64,000 bases of DNA from RGIG4079 sp045531405 (GCA_045531405.1 JAZSDX010000008.1:26956-90955), one strand, 5' to 3'; positions 1 through 8,823 are shown, numbered from the stretch's first letter. Made by a program: numbers and translations. Notes: generated by a model from the letters alone, not told the origin.

Positions 1-1
1 C

Positions 2-526
2 TTTGAAGAAATGAAAAAGAAAACATCAGGGGCGCGTCAAATCGAGCAAGCCAATCTAAAACTTAAAAAAGAGATAATCGCAAAACTTGGAGAAATTGCC
101 GAGGATACCCCTCGTGAAGAGGCTGTTAAGCAAGTTAAGGAGTTGATGTCTCAATGGCAACAAGTGGGACATGTGCCTTATCGTGATAAAGATAAAGTTT
201 ATGAAGCATATCGCGCTAAAGTCGATGAACTATATAAGAAGTTTGATATGCGAGGCTCTCAAGCTCGTATGGCAAACTTTGAAGAGAGTGTAAGCGATAT
301 GAGTGGTGACGAAAATAAACTATATCGTGAACGCGAACGTTTGATGCGTAGTTATGAGCAAAAACGCAATGAATTAAATACCTATGAAAATAATCTTGGG
401 TTCTTTAATTCAAAATCAAAGTCAGGAGATTCAATGCTTCGAGAGCTTGAGCGCAAAATTCAACGTATTAAAGAAGATATCGCAACTCTTGAACAAAAGA
501 TAAAAGTTATAGATAGTCACTTATAA
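2..526 (+). CDS. DUF349 domain protein, C-terminal part (5' end outside window)
   Basis: The reading frame is open to the left edge (codons F-E-E come before the first Met at 11), so this is the C-terminal about 174 residues of a longer protein. It is highly charged and helical, with heptad-like stretches and the W-x-x-x-G-x-V-P-x-x-x-K-D type motif (WQQVGHVPYRDKDKVYEAY) of DUF349 repeats. Bacteroidota DUF349 proteins are usually about 600 residues of such coiled repeats; their function is not established. The last third is a long coiled coil ending in a short hydrophobic tail. A sugar transferase gene follows 19 bp downstream on the same strand and may be co-transcribed. Family assignment is fairly sure; function is unknown. 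Confidence 0.8.
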   Translation, partial: FEEMKKKTSGARQIEQANLKLKKEIIAKLGEIAEDTPREEAVKQVKELMSQWQQVGHVPYRDKDKVYEAYRAKVDELYKKFDMRGSQARMANFEESVSDMSGDENKLYRERERLMRSYEQKRNELNTYENNLGFFNSKSKSGDSMLRELERKIQRIKEDIATLEQKIKVIDSHL

Positions 527-545
527 TAAAAGACGATATCAAGAA

Positions 546-1934
546 ATGACAACCGTTGATCAAAAAGGTAAATACGGACGTTATATTTATGGGTTGCTGA
601 CTTTTTCCGATTTGGTGTTGGTCAACGTCCTATTTTGGATTGTGATGTTGGTGGGTGAAGATTTATCGACATTCAACAACAAGATATTGTGGGTGATGCT
701 AAATGTGTCGTTTGTGCCGGTGATATTGTTTGTGTATAATACACATAAGCATCGTGCCATTTATATGGAGCATATGTTTCGCCGTGCGATATTATCAGTT
801 ATAATCCATGCGTTGTGTTTTGTGTCATTGGTTACATTTCTAAATCAATATCTGCCATTTATCACATATTTTGAACTTTATGCGATGTGCCTTGTGGCGC
901 TTCCATCATGGTGGGTAATAACAAGGCGTATTATAAAACGATATCGTCGAAAAGGATATAACTTTAGTCGTGTAGTTATTGTTGGGACCAACGCGACAGC
1001 ATTACGTCTTAGAGAAGAACTGAACTCTGATGCCGGGTTTGGATATAGGCTAATGGGTTTCTTTGGGAAATGGCGTCCTGTTGATTTTCCTGGTGACTAT
1101 AAGGGAGATATTGAAGACCTCGATGCTTATGTAAAAGCACATAGCATAGATGAGATATATTTTGCCATGTCGGGCGAAGATGATGAAACGATGAGAAAAG
1201 TGATGAAAATCGCTGATGATAATGTGGTGAAATTCTATTATATTCCTCAAATTAGTAGGTATATTAATCGAGTATTTGAATTGCACAATGTGGGTGCTGT
1301 GTCAATTCTCACAACGCGAAGTAATCCGTTGACCAATGTTGTTAATAGAATTTTGAAGAGATTATTTGATGTTGTTTTTTCATCTTTGGTATTATTATTC
1401 TTGTTTCCCTTTGTTTTTATTCCGGTAGCAATAATAATTAAACTCACATCTCCCGGTCCGATATTCTTCAAGCAGATGCGCACCGGATATCGAGGTAGAG
1501 ATTTCTTATGTTGGAAATTTCGCACAATGCACGTTAATGCCGATAGCGATAAGGTACAAGCCAAGAAAGATGATCCTCGAAAGACAAAATTTGGTGATTT
1601 CTTGCGAAAAACAAGTATAGATGAGTTGCCTCAATTTATCAATGTGTTAAAAGGTGATATGTCGGTAGTGGGTCCTCGTCCACATATGTTGAAACATACA
1701 GTCGATTATAGCAAACTCATTGATAAATACATGGTGCGTCACCTCATAAAACCAGGTATTACCGGTTGGGCCCAAGTAAATGGATATAGAGGCTTGACAG
1801 AGGCTTTGTGGCAGATGGAGCGTCGCGTAGAATATGATGTGTGGTATATTGAGAATTGGACATTTTTGCTTGATCTAAAGATAATAGTGCGCACAGTGCT
1901 TAATGCTATTCAAGGAGAGAAAAATGCTTTCTAA
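546..1934 (+). CDS. Undecaprenyl-phosphate sugar phosphotransferase (WcaJ/WbaP-like)
   Basis: A 462-residue integral membrane enzyme predicted to move a sugar-1-phosphate from a nucleotide sugar onto undecaprenyl phosphate, the first step of exopolysaccharide or capsule repeat-unit synthesis. Four N-terminal membrane helices (about 15-37, 46-64, 82-102, 106-126) are followed by a Rossmann-like CoA_binding_3 region starting at VVIVGTNATALR. A re-entrant or fifth hydrophobic helix (about 277-300) then leads into the bacterial sugar-transferase domain. Hallmarks of that catalytic domain are visible: KFRTM, DELPQFINVLKGDMS, VVGPRP and KPGITGWAQVNGYRG. Length and order match polyisoprenyl-phosphate hexose-1-phosphate transferases. 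No other polysaccharide gene is adjacent, so the sugar and the polymer cannot be told from this window. Confidence 0.9.
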   Translation: MTTVDQKGKYGRYIYGLLTFSDLVLVNVLFWIVMLVGEDLSTFNNKILWVMLNVSFVPVILFVYNTHKHRAIYMEHMFRRAILSVIIHALCFVSLVTFLNQYLPFITYFELYAMCLVALPSWWVITRRIIKRYRRKGYNFSRVVIVGTNATALRLREELNSDAGFGYRLMGFFGKWRPVDFPGDYKGDIEDLDAYVKAHSIDEIYFAMSGEDDETMRKVMKIADDNVVKFYYIPQISRYINRVFELHNVGAVSILTTRSNPLTNVVNRILKRLFDVVFSSLVLLFLFPFVFIPVAIIIKLTSPGPIFFKQMRTGYRGRDFLCWKFRTMHVNADSDKVQAKKDDPRKTKFGDFLRKTSIDELPQFINVLKGDMSVVGPRPHMLKHTVDYSKLIDKYMVRHLIKPGITGWAQVNGYRGLTEALWQMERRVEYDVWYIENWTFLLDLKIIVRTVLNAIQGEKNAF

Positions 1935-2043
1935 ATTGAAATCAGATATAAAAATAGGTAACGTGTTAAATAGGAACTTTGGTGCGATATAATGTTCAAA
2001 ATTAAAAGTCGAATATTTATTGCATAATCTCATATTTGATTAG

Positions 2044-2260
2044 TTGTTACTCTTTTGGGCTTTTGCTGTTTATCTCGAAACTGGTTGCACACATTAACTG
2101 CGTGTTCTTGTCTCTCTTCACGATGGGCTCAATGCCCCTAAAGAACGACGTATTTTATGGGTTTCATGCATTGAGACTATATTTTAATTCTCAGGATATT
2201 GAGTTTGTTAATCCTGTAACAGGTCTTAATGTTTATATAACAACGTCCGATTTATTCTAA
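2044..2260 (+). pseudogene. Decayed RluA-type pseudouridine synthase, C-terminal remnant
   Basis: Two overlapping frames each carry part of an RluA-family C-terminus. In the frame of 2077, YLETGCTH is followed by a TAA (2095-2097) where the family has Gln, then LRV and HDGLNAP; this is the ETGRTHQLRVH...DGLNAP signature. The frame then shifts near 2135-2140, and the other frame continues with PLKNDVFYG, RLYF, IEFVNPVTG and a stop at 2260, matching the family's P-x-x-G-D-x-L-Y-G and LHA-x-x-L-x-F-x-HPVTG blocks. The catalytic HRLD region is absent. I read this as a truncated, frameshifted relic. A 74-codon ORF starting at TTG 2036 is only the second half and is not a gene. It fills most of the 460-bp gap between the sugar transferase and the VWA gene. 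Confidence 0.6.
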
Positions 2261-2349
2261 TTGTTAGACCAATAAACTGCCGCCTAATGTTAAGCGGTGT
2301 TAAATATTGCAAGTAATGTATAAAAAAGGGGGGGTAAATGTTTTATAAT

Positions 2350-2357
2350 TACATTTG
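2350..2357 (+). promoter_or_regulatory. Bacteroidota-type -7 box (TACATTTG)
   Basis: TACATTTG matches the Bacteroides TAnnTTTG -7 element and lies 37 bp upstream of the VWA lipoprotein start. No clear -33 TTTG is visible. The expected transcript would have an AT-rich leader of about 30 nt. Confidence 0.45.
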
Positions 2358-2394
2358 TTCTTAAAATTTATTTACTAATTTAAAAACAAAAAAG

Positions 2395-3594
2395 ATGAAA
2401 ACATTTAGACTTTTTGGCATTATTATGTTGCTTGTTGTGGGGATGAATTTTACATCATGTAAAGATGATGAAGACGAAAAGGAAGAAGTAGTAGAAGATG
2501 TTAATCCATTGACTGGAATCCCTACAGATGCAGTGGCTGGAGAGGCTCCGGAAGTAAATGCAGATAATAAGACGTTTGAGATGCCTAAGAGTATTTCTCC
2601 AATATCAGTTGACCCAGAGAATGATGGTATCGGACGTTTTAATTTAGCTGGGATAAATGCAAATGGTGAGTGGTTGGAACTTCATGGGACAAGGGAGGAA
2701 AACCAAAATGTTTGGCTGGAAATCAATGGGGTTCAAAAAGGAATCAAGGTATACAATGGAGACGAGATGGCATCTCGTGCAATCTCAAAAGCAATGGCAG
2801 ATGTTGTATTTTTGGTTGATAACTCAGGTAGTATGAGCGAAGAGGCAAACAAAGTTGCTGAAGAAATAATCAGGTGGGCAGGAGTGTTATCTCAAACTAT
2901 GGATGTTAAATTTGGATGTGTAGGTATAGATCATTATTATATAAATGGGGCTTTAAATATTACCGATGTGAATGCATTGTCGGAGTATTTAAATTGCTAT
3001 AGTGGAACCAGTAGAACCTGCCACTTTGGGGATTATATGGAAAATCCGCCTGCTGATAAAGATGAGCTAAGAAATAAAGCAAGTGAATATGATAACGCCG
3101 GTGGTGAGTGTGGTGGTATTATGTTGCATTATGCAGATGAGAATTTCTCATTTAGAGAAGGCGCAAATAGATTTTATGTGTATTTTACAGATGAACCGAA
3201 TCAACCAGGTGGAGACTCTCGTTGGTCAGTAATGTCGGTAGATAGTGAATCGGAATATTATAACTGGGGTTCTTCAAAGGGGGTGATTTATACAGTGTAT
3301 AGTGATTCTTATTCTGATCCGACAAATTGGACCAATTGGTGTTATAAAGAAAATCCTCTATTGTTCTCTACTTATACCGGCGGTACAACATTGAGTACAG
3401 ATGCCTCATTTAATATAAGTTTGGATGAGTTACCTGTTACAGGAGCTATTACACAATCATTTGTATTTACATTTAATATTACTCCTGATATGAAAATAGG
3501 GGAAGAATATGATGTAGTAATTACAATATATTCTCAAGATGGAACTATTGCATCTAAATATACTTATGAGAATATTATGTTTGTAAATAATTAA
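2395..3594 (+). CDS. VWA-domain surface lipoprotein
   Basis: A 399-residue protein with a lipoprotein signal peptide ending in FTSC (Cys22). It is followed at once by KDDEDEKEE, resembling the acidic lipoprotein export signal that sends lipoproteins to the outer leaflet in Bacteroidota. A von Willebrand factor A domain begins near residue 137; its MIDAS motif DNSGSMS is at 142-148 and a further FTDEP acidic loop lies downstream. Several cysteines (LNCYSG, RTCHFG, GGECGG, NWCYKE) suggest disulfides in the exported protein. The last about 50 residues look like a small beta-rich domain. VWA domains bind protein ligands through a metal ion; the ligand here is unknown. The gene stands alone with a terminator 35 bp downstream. 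Confidence 0.8.
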   Translation: MKTFRLFGIIMLLVVGMNFTSCKDDEDEKEEVVEDVNPLTGIPTDAVAGEAPEVNADNKTFEMPKSISPISVDPENDGIGRFNLAGINANGEWLELHGTREENQNVWLEINGVQKGIKVYNGDEMASRAISKAMADVVFLVDNSGSMSEEANKVAEEIIRWAGVLSQTMDVKFGCVGIDHYYINGALNITDVNALSEYLNCYSGTSRTCHFGDYMENPPADKDELRNKASEYDNAGGECGGIMLHYADENFSFREGANRFYVYFTDEPNQPGGDSRWSVMSVDSESEYYNWGSSKGVIYTVYSDSYSDPTNWTNWCYKENPLLFSTYTGGTTLSTDASFNISLDELPVTGAITQSFVFTFNITPDMKIGEEYDVVITIYSQDGTIASKYTYENIMFVNN

Positions 3595-3629
3595 CGTTAG
3601 ATAAGGGAGCAATATTTCTCTAAAAATAG

Positions 3630-3667
3630 ATCAGCCATTTAGAATTAACTAAGTGGCTGATTTTTTG
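3630..3667. terminator. Bidirectional intrinsic terminator
   Basis: The arms ATCAGCCA (3630-3637) and TGGCTGAT (3654-3661) extend inward through TTAG/CTAA and are followed by a T run. The hairpin sits between the convergent VWA gene and SLC13 permease gene and can serve the plus strand; the minus-strand side is A/T rich as well. Confidence 0.8.
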
Positions 3668-3693
3668 ATGTCCGATAAAAATAATTGAGTTGA

Positions 3694-5532
3694 TTAGAAC
3701 GGAAATATTAGAGGAAGTACAAGTATCATGACAATGCCAAGGATTAATTGTAATGGGACACCTACTTTAATGTAGTCCATAAATGTATATTGTCCGGCCG
3801 GCATTACAAGTGCATTAGGTGGGGTGGAGAATGGAGAGGCAAAGCAAAGACTTGCGCCAAATGATACTGCAAACATAAATGGAATAGGACTCACACCAAG
3901 AGCTATGGCACTTTCAAGTGCAATGGGAGCAAGGAGAACTGCTGTGGCAGTGTTGCTGATAAACATTGTCATGAGGGAGGTGGTAAAGTAGATTCCGGCC
4001 ATTAAAGCTAAAGACCCCCAGCTGCCAAGGCTGTTTACAAGTGTTTCCGACACTAAATGTGATACTCCCGTCTTTTCAAGAGCAAGAGATAGTGGCATCA
4101 TAGCTCCGATTAACACAACACTTTCCCAATTGATAGTTTTATAAGCTGATTCCACATTGCGAAAACAACCGGTGAGTATCATTAGAATAGCGGCTGTTAT
4201 AACAGATATGACGGGAGAAACCGGAATGAAATCAAACACCATAGTTGCAATCATAGCCAACATGATTATAGCGGCAATAGGCGCTTTATGGTTGAGGGTT
4301 ACTTTTGAAGCTTCGGCGAGAGGTTGCCCTAATACAATCCAATCGTTGGTTTCCTTTGACAAGTCGGCAATGTTTTCCCACGCTCCTTGAACGAGTAATA
4401 CGTCTTCGGGGTGGATTGTTTCGTTGGCGAGATTCCCTCTTAGATATTGAGATTTGCGACGCACACCAACTACATTTACATTATAGTGGTTACTGAAGCC
4501 TATGTCGGCAATAGTGCGATTCACAATTCGAGAGGAGGGCATTAATACAATTTCAGCTATGCCAATATCATAAAATGCGAGCTCTTTCTGACGGTCATCA
4601 TCTGATGCGTTTTTGAGTGAATAGTCGTGCATTAATTGAGCAATATTCTCTTTTTGCCCCGATAAAAAAATGATGTCATTTTCATTAAGGATTGTATTGG
4701 CTGTGGCTGCCTTTTGAGAGATATTACCCAATATCCGACCTTGACGAGAGTCGTTTCTCACTTCAAATACTTCTACGTTATAACGACTGCGAAGGTGTAG
4801 TTGTCCAATCGTTTTCCCTATTGCATTAGATTGACGAGGGATTATGATGCGATGTATATTTGCGTTGAGTTTGTATTCTTCAACTAATTGAGTGAGTGTT
4901 TTATTCCCCGACTTAGTGTTTACGGTAGAGTTGTCTTTAGAAAGAAACCATTTGCTTAATGGAATTAAAAGCAAAGTGCCAATAGAGAGACACACGATGC
5001 CGGCAGGAAGAAAAGAGAAGAATGAGAGTCGTTCAAATCCGGCATTGGCGAGAGTTTCTTCGATAACAAGGTTAGGGGGAGTCCCAATAAGAGTCATCAT
5101 TCCGCCCATGCTACTTGCAAATGCCAATGGCATGAGAAATCGTGACGTTTTAATCCCGGCACTGTTGGCAATGCTCACAACGATAGGGAGCATAAGAGCC
5201 ACTGTGCCGGTGTTGCTCACAAATGCTCCAATAACTGAAGTTACACCTATAACGAGTAAAAACAATTTTAATTCACTGTTTCCGGCAAGTTTAAGCAATC
5301 GGGCTCCAATCATTTTCGCAAGCCCCGTTTGGAATATAGCACCGCCAACGACAAACAGCCCAATCATCATTATTACGATAGAATTGGAAAATCCTGATAA
5401 TGACTCTTCGGTAGAGAGAATGCCTGATATTGATAATGTAATGAGGGCTATAAGTGCCACTACATCGGAACGAATCTTGCCCCATGCAAAAAATGTAGCG
5501 GCAAATATGAGTGTGAGAATTGTGATTAACAT
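3694..5532 (-). CDS. SLC13/DASS-family permease with two central RCK-C (TrkA-C) domains
   Basis: A 612-residue inner-membrane transporter. Hydrophobic segments at residues about 1-190 and 400-612 form the two halves of a CitMHS/DASS-type sodium/anion symporter. The signature SNTGTVALMLPI in the first half and SNTATAVLLAPIA in the second are the paired S-N-T substrate and sodium loops of this superfamily. Between the halves (about 210-390) are two soluble regulatory domains with IGKTIGQLHLRSRYNVEV and NRTIADIGFSNHYNVNVVGVRR, typical of TrkA-C/RCK-C folds. Proteins of this layout transport sulfate, dicarboxylates or other anions; the substrate cannot be read from sequence. It is divergent from ferritin and has its own promoter upstream. 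Confidence 0.9.
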   Translation of the reverse strand: MLITILTLIFAATFFAWGKIRSDVVALIALITLSISGILSTEESLSGFSNSIVIMMIGLFVVGGAIFQTGLAKMIGARLLKLAGNSELKLFLLVIGVTSVIGAFVSNTGTVALMLPIVVSIANSAGIKTSRFLMPLAFASSMGGMMTLIGTPPNLVIEETLANAGFERLSFFSFLPAGIVCLSIGTLLLIPLSKWFLSKDNSTVNTKSGNKTLTQLVEEYKLNANIHRIIIPRQSNAIGKTIGQLHLRSRYNVEVFEVRNDSRQGRILGNISQKAATANTILNENDIIFLSGQKENIAQLMHDYSLKNASDDDRQKELAFYDIGIAEIVLMPSSRIVNRTIADIGFSNHYNVNVVGVRRKSQYLRGNLANETIHPEDVLLVQGAWENIADLSKETNDWIVLGQPLAEASKVTLNHKAPIAAIIMLAMIATMVFDFIPVSPVISVITAAILMILTGCFRNVESAYKTINWESVVLIGAMMPLSLALEKTGVSHLVSETLVNSLGSWGSLALMAGIYFTTSLMTMFISNTATAVLLAPIALESAIALGVSPIPFMFAVSFGASLCFASPFSTPPNALVMPAGQYTFMDYIKVGVPLQLILGIVMILVLPLIFPF

Positions 5533-5565
5533 ATAAATTTGGAAGTCGTTTATGTGTTTGTTCTA

Positions 5566-5596
5566 CAAAGATACGCTAAAAATGGGTCAACTCAAA
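5566..5596 (-). promoter_or_regulatory. Promoter of the SLC13 permease
   Basis: On the minus strand a TATCTTTG -7 box (5566-5573) and a TTTG -33 box (5593-5596) are 19 bp apart, the Bacteroides housekeeping promoter layout. The gene start is 33 bp downstream. Confidence 0.65.
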
Positions 5597-5668
5597 TTGT
5601 ATTATTGTTTGCTACCTCAGATTAAACAATTTTTATGTAAAAAGTGTTTTCATTAAAAAGATTATTAT

Positions 5669-5676
5669 TAAATTTG
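5669..5676 (+). promoter_or_regulatory. -7 box (TAAATTTG) of ferritin
   Basis: TAAATTTG matches TAnnTTTG and lies 30 bp upstream of the ferritin ATG. The -33 region is T rich (GTGTTTT) without a clean TTTG. Confidence 0.45.
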
Positions 5677-5706
5677 TGTTATTACAATCATTAAAAATTA
5701 ATCATT

Positions 5707-6228
5707 ATGCTAAGCAAAACTATCGAAGCAGCAATCAATGCACAAATCAATGCTGAATTATGGTCGGCATATCTTTATCTTTCAATGGCTCATAATTTTG
5801 AAGCTGACGGTAAATCGGGTATTGCAAACTGGTTTAAGGTACAATTTAAGGAAGAACAAGCACATGCCGAAATTTTTATGAATTATGTGAATTCTCGTGG
5901 CGGACGCGTGTTGTTGCAACCCATCGAAGCAGTAGAAACCGAATGGGCTACTCCTCTCGATGCTTTCAACGCTACACTTGCCCATGAGCAAAAGGTTACA
6001 TCTTTGATTAACAACCTCTATGCGTTGGCTGAGGCTGAACACGATTATGCTACACGTGAAATGCTCAACTGGTTTGTTGCAGAGCAAGTTGAAGAAGAAG
6101 ATAACGCTCAACAACTTATAGACAAATTCTCTCTTATTGGCAACGATGGCATGGGTATCTACATGCTCGACCAAGAGCTTGCTACTCGCACATATACCGT
6201 GCCATCTCCATTGGCTACAGCTGAATAA
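5707..6228 (+). CDS. ftnA: Non-heme ferritin
   Basis: A 173-residue cytoplasmic iron-storage protein. It has the four-helix ferritin fold: the N-terminal NAQINAELWSAYLYLSMAH helix with its ferroxidase Glu, KEEQAHAEIFMNYV (E-x-x-H ligands), then AEAEHDYATREMLNWFVAEQVEEEDNA with the second-site glutamates. Length and motifs match bacterial FtnA, which oxidises Fe(II) and stores the mineral in a 24-mer; no heme-site methionine pattern of bacterioferritin was noted. It is monocistronic, with its own -7 box and a strong terminator downstream. Confidence 0.95.
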   Translation: MLSKTIEAAINAQINAELWSAYLYLSMAHNFEADGKSGIANWFKVQFKEEQAHAEIFMNYVNSRGGRVLLQPIEAVETEWATPLDAFNATLAHEQKVTSLINNLYALAEAEHDYATREMLNWFVAEQVEEEDNAQQLIDKFSLIGNDGMGIYMLDQELATRTYTVPSPLATAE

Positions 6229-6264
6229 TATTGCGATAGAAGTCTCTCACAAAGAATAATAATA

Positions 6265-6300
6265 AAGGCGATGGGTCGTAGTTGACTCATCGCCTTAAAT
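6265..6300. terminator. Bidirectional terminator between ftnA and the RNase E/G gene
   Basis: The arms AAGGCGATGgGTC (6265-6277) and GACtCATCGCCTT (6284-6296) enclose a 6-nt loop. An A-rich flank lies on the left and AAATTTTT on the right, fitting termination of both convergent genes. Confidence 0.85.
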
Positions 6301-6326
6301 TTTTGGAGAGGGTGCATAAGACGCAT

Positions 6327-7949
6327 TTAATCCTCTTGATTTCGATTCTTGGTTTTTGTTTTAGTCTTGGTTGATGATGATTCCAAGTCTTTTTCTTCCT
6401 TTAGGTCAAGTTCATTACCTGCTTTGTCGATAACACGATATTGAAGATAGGCAAGTGATTGATCGGGGATAATCTTAAATCTAAATCCGAGTTTCAATCG
6501 CCAACGATGATAAATCGAGAAGATGCCTTTTTTAAGGTGAGAGTTTATAAATGGGTGAACATACATTTTGAACCCTTTGACTTTTAGGTCTTTGATGAGA
6601 TACTCGATTTTTTCGTATAACGTGTCGGTAAATAATAATGAAGGTTGTACTTCCCCTTTACCAAAGCATGATGGACATGTCTCGGTGGTTATAATATCCA
6701 TAGCCGGTCGCACTCGTTGACGTGTGATTTGCATTAAACCAAATTTGCTTAACTGCAAGATGTTGTGTCGGGCACGATCGTTAGCCATCACTTCTTTCAT
6801 GTGCTCATATAGACGTTGACGGTGCTCGGCCTTATTCATGTCAATAAAGTCAATGACGATGATACCTCCAATATCGCGCAATCGTAGTTGTCGTGCGATT
6901 TCATCGGCGGCACGCATATTTACATCAAGGGCATTTGATTCTTGGTCGGAGCCTGCTTTGGTGCGATTGCCGGAGTTTACGTCTATAACAGTGAGTGCTT
7001 CGGTATGTTCAATAATAATGTAAGCGCCAGATTTGAATGAGACGATTTTTCCAAACGATGACTTGATTTGCTTTGTGATGTTGAAATTATCGAAAATAGG
7101 CACCTCATCTTCATATAGCTTCACAATGTCTTTACGCTCGGGAGCGATGAGGTTTACGTATTTCGAAATTTGAGCAAACGTGTCGGCATCGTTTACATAC
7201 ACGTTTTGAAATGTTGGGCTGAAAATGTCGCGAAGCACTCCTACAATGCGACTTTCTTCTTCAAAAAGTAGTGATGGTGCTTCGACTTTTTGTGCTTTTG
7301 AAATGGCGTCGTCCCAGCATTTGAGCAAGGTTTTGAGCTCATGGTTGAGATCGGCGACTCGTTTGCCTTCGGCCGATGTGCGCACAATTACTCCGAAGTT
7401 TTTTGGTTTTATGCTACCAATAAGTTGTCGTAGTCGTAATTTTTCTTCGGTTGATTTTATTTTTTGAGATATTGAAATTTTGTCACAAAATGGAATCAAC
7501 ACTAAGTAACGACCCGTAAAAGTTATTTCGGTAGTGAGGCGTGGGCCTTTGGTAGAAATGGGTTCTTTTACAATTTGCACTAATAGTTCCGATCCCGGTT
7601 GAAGCACATCGGCAATAGATCCATGTTTATCAATGTCGGGAAGGAGTTTCATTTTAGAAATTGAAGGCACTCGCTTTTTGTTTTCGAGTAGTTGCTTTAC
7701 AAAAGCATGATAGGAAGAGAAATGGGAACCAAGATCTAAATAATGAAGGAACGCGTCTTTTTCATGCCCCACATTTACGAAGGAGGCATTTAATCCGGGC
7801 ATTAGTTTTTTTACTTTTGCCAGATAAATGTCGCCCACGGCATAAGCTGCATTTCTCGACTCTTTTTGAAGCGATACAAGTCGAGAATCTTCGAGTAAAG
7901 CGATTGATACTTCGCTCGGTTGGACATTTACTACAAGTTCACTTTTCAT
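6327..7949 (-). CDS. rng: Ribonuclease E/G family endoribonuclease
   Basis: An endoribonuclease of the RNase E/G family (540 residues from the ATG at 7949), involved in rRNA maturation and mRNA decay. An N-terminal S1 RNA-binding domain (about 30-115) precedes the catalytic DNase-I-like subdomain, where VIDVNSG and GGIIVIDFIDM carry the two Mg-binding aspartates. The zinc-link TCPSCFGKGE with its C-x-x-C follows. The C-terminal tail is short and Lys/Thr rich (KTKTKTKNRNQED), without the long scaffold of enterobacterial RNase E, so RNase G is the closer analogue. An upstream in-frame TTG at 7979 would add 10 residues but lacks support; MKSELVVNV is the usual Bacteroidota N-terminus. Confidence 0.92.
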   Translation of the reverse strand: MKSELVVNVQPSEVSIALLEDSRLVSLQKESRNAAYAVGDIYLAKVKKLMPGLNASFVNVGHEKDAFLHYLDLGSHFSSYHAFVKQLLENKKRVPSISKMKLLPDIDKHGSIADVLQPGSELLVQIVKEPISTKGPRLTTEITFTGRYLVLIPFCDKISISQKIKSTEEKLRLRQLIGSIKPKNFGVIVRTSAEGKRVADLNHELKTLLKCWDDAISKAQKVEAPSLLFEEESRIVGVLRDIFSPTFQNVYVNDADTFAQISKYVNLIAPERKDIVKLYEDEVPIFDNFNITKQIKSSFGKIVSFKSGAYIIIEHTEALTVIDVNSGNRTKAGSDQESNALDVNMRAADEIARQLRLRDIGGIIVIDFIDMNKAEHRQRLYEHMKEVMANDRARHNILQLSKFGLMQITRQRVRPAMDIITTETCPSCFGKGEVQPSLLFTDTLYEKIEYLIKDLKVKGFKMYVHPFINSHLKKGIFSIYHRWRLKLGFRFKIIPDQSLAYLQYRVIDKAGNELDLKEEKDLESSSTKTKTKTKNRNQED

Positions 7950-8053
7950 TTTGTTAGATTCTAAAAACACAAAGAACAAACCATCATGCGTAGTGCCACA
8001 TCAAGTTTGTTCTTCGTATAGCGTTTTCTAAATACAGAAAGAAACGTTCGATA

Positions 8054-8143
8054 TTATTTCTTTTTGTGACGATTCTTTCTTAGACGTTTTTTGCGCTTGT
8101 GAGTGGCCATCTTGTGACCTTTTCTTTTTTTTCCGCTTGGCAT
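8054..8143 (-). CDS. AURKAIP1/COX24-domain (DUF1713) small basic protein
   Basis: A 29-codon ORF below the usual gene-calling cut-off. The product, beginning MPSGKKRKGHKMATHK and ending RLRKNRHKKK, is almost entirely Lys/Arg/His. It closely resembles the short proteins annotated as AURKAIP1/COX24 domain proteins in Bacteroidota. The family's mitochondrial relative is the small-subunit ribosomal protein mS38, so a ribosomal role is likely, though that is an inference here. It lies between the RNase E/G gene and HU on the same strand, 50 bp after the HU stop, so it may be transcribed from the HU promoter. Confidence 0.8.
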   Translation of the reverse strand: MPSGKKRKGHKMATHKRKKRLRKNRHKKK

Positions 8144-8193
8144 TTTACGCTAATTTATTGGGTTAAAAAATAATGTTGATTGTCTCAATAGGA

Positions 8194-8466
8194 TTACTTA
8201 ACTTCTTCCATGAACACTTTAGCAGGCTTGAATGCTGGGATTTTGTGTTCAGGGATGATGATAGTTTCGTTTTTAGAGATGTTGCGAGCGGTTTTTTGTG
8301 AGCGAGTTTTTACGATGAAGCTACCAAAACCTCTCAAATATACGTTTTCGCCATTAGCAAGAGAGTCTTTTACGACTTCCATGAATTTTTCTACAGTTTC
8401 AAGTACATTAGCTTTTTCAATGCCAGTTGACTTTGAAATTTCGTTTACGATTTGAGCTTTAGTCAT
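8194..8466 (-). CDS. hup: HU-family DNA-binding protein
   Basis: A 90-residue histone-like protein that bends DNA as a dimer. MTKAQIVNEISKSTGIEKA is the standard HU N-terminal helix. The core reads VYLRGFGSFIVKTRSQKTARN and the DNA-binding arm PEHKIPAFKPAKVF has the conserved Pro that intercalates into the minor groove. Length is typical. The next gene on the strand is the 29-codon basic protein. Confidence 0.95.
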   Translation of the reverse strand: MTKAQIVNEISKSTGIEKANVLETVEKFMEVVKDSLANGENVYLRGFGSFIVKTRSQKTARNISKNETIIIPEHKIPAFKPAKVFMEEVK

Positions 8467-8823
8467 TGTAGTTATTTTTTAATTAGTTAATTTCATTGAT
8501 TTGCAAATCGTTATACCGTTTTTTCAAGTATTTTCGAATTTTGCAACTGCAAATATCGTACTTTTTTTTGAATTACCCACAATTTTAACACAAATAATTG
8601 ATAAAATTGCTTGTTTTATATTCTTTTTGGATTTTTATCTACTAAAATAACCATGGTATTATGGTATATTTGAAAATGAATGAGTGCGTGTTTATTGGAA
8701 AAATCTTTTATTTGGAAGTGGTTAACCCAATTTATTGAAAAAATATTTGTTGGAATGAGAAAAAATTGCGATATTCGTAAATTAATACCAAAACACTAAA
8801 TATCTAACAATAAAATACTAATA
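8467..8823. other. AT-rich divergent intergenic region, no gene seen
   Basis: This 357-bp stretch separates HU (minus) from the glucan cluster (plus) and must hold both promoters. I see no ORF worth calling, no hairpin terminator and no RNA motif. GATATTTG-like and GATATTCG-like -7 candidates occur on the minus and plus strands, each one base off the TAnnTTTG pattern. Confidence 0.5.

Noticed and set aside
4892..5536. A 214-codon plus-strand ORF over the SLC13 gene
   Set aside because: It lies entirely antisense to the well-supported permease, whose S-N-T motifs and two RCK domains are in the other strand.
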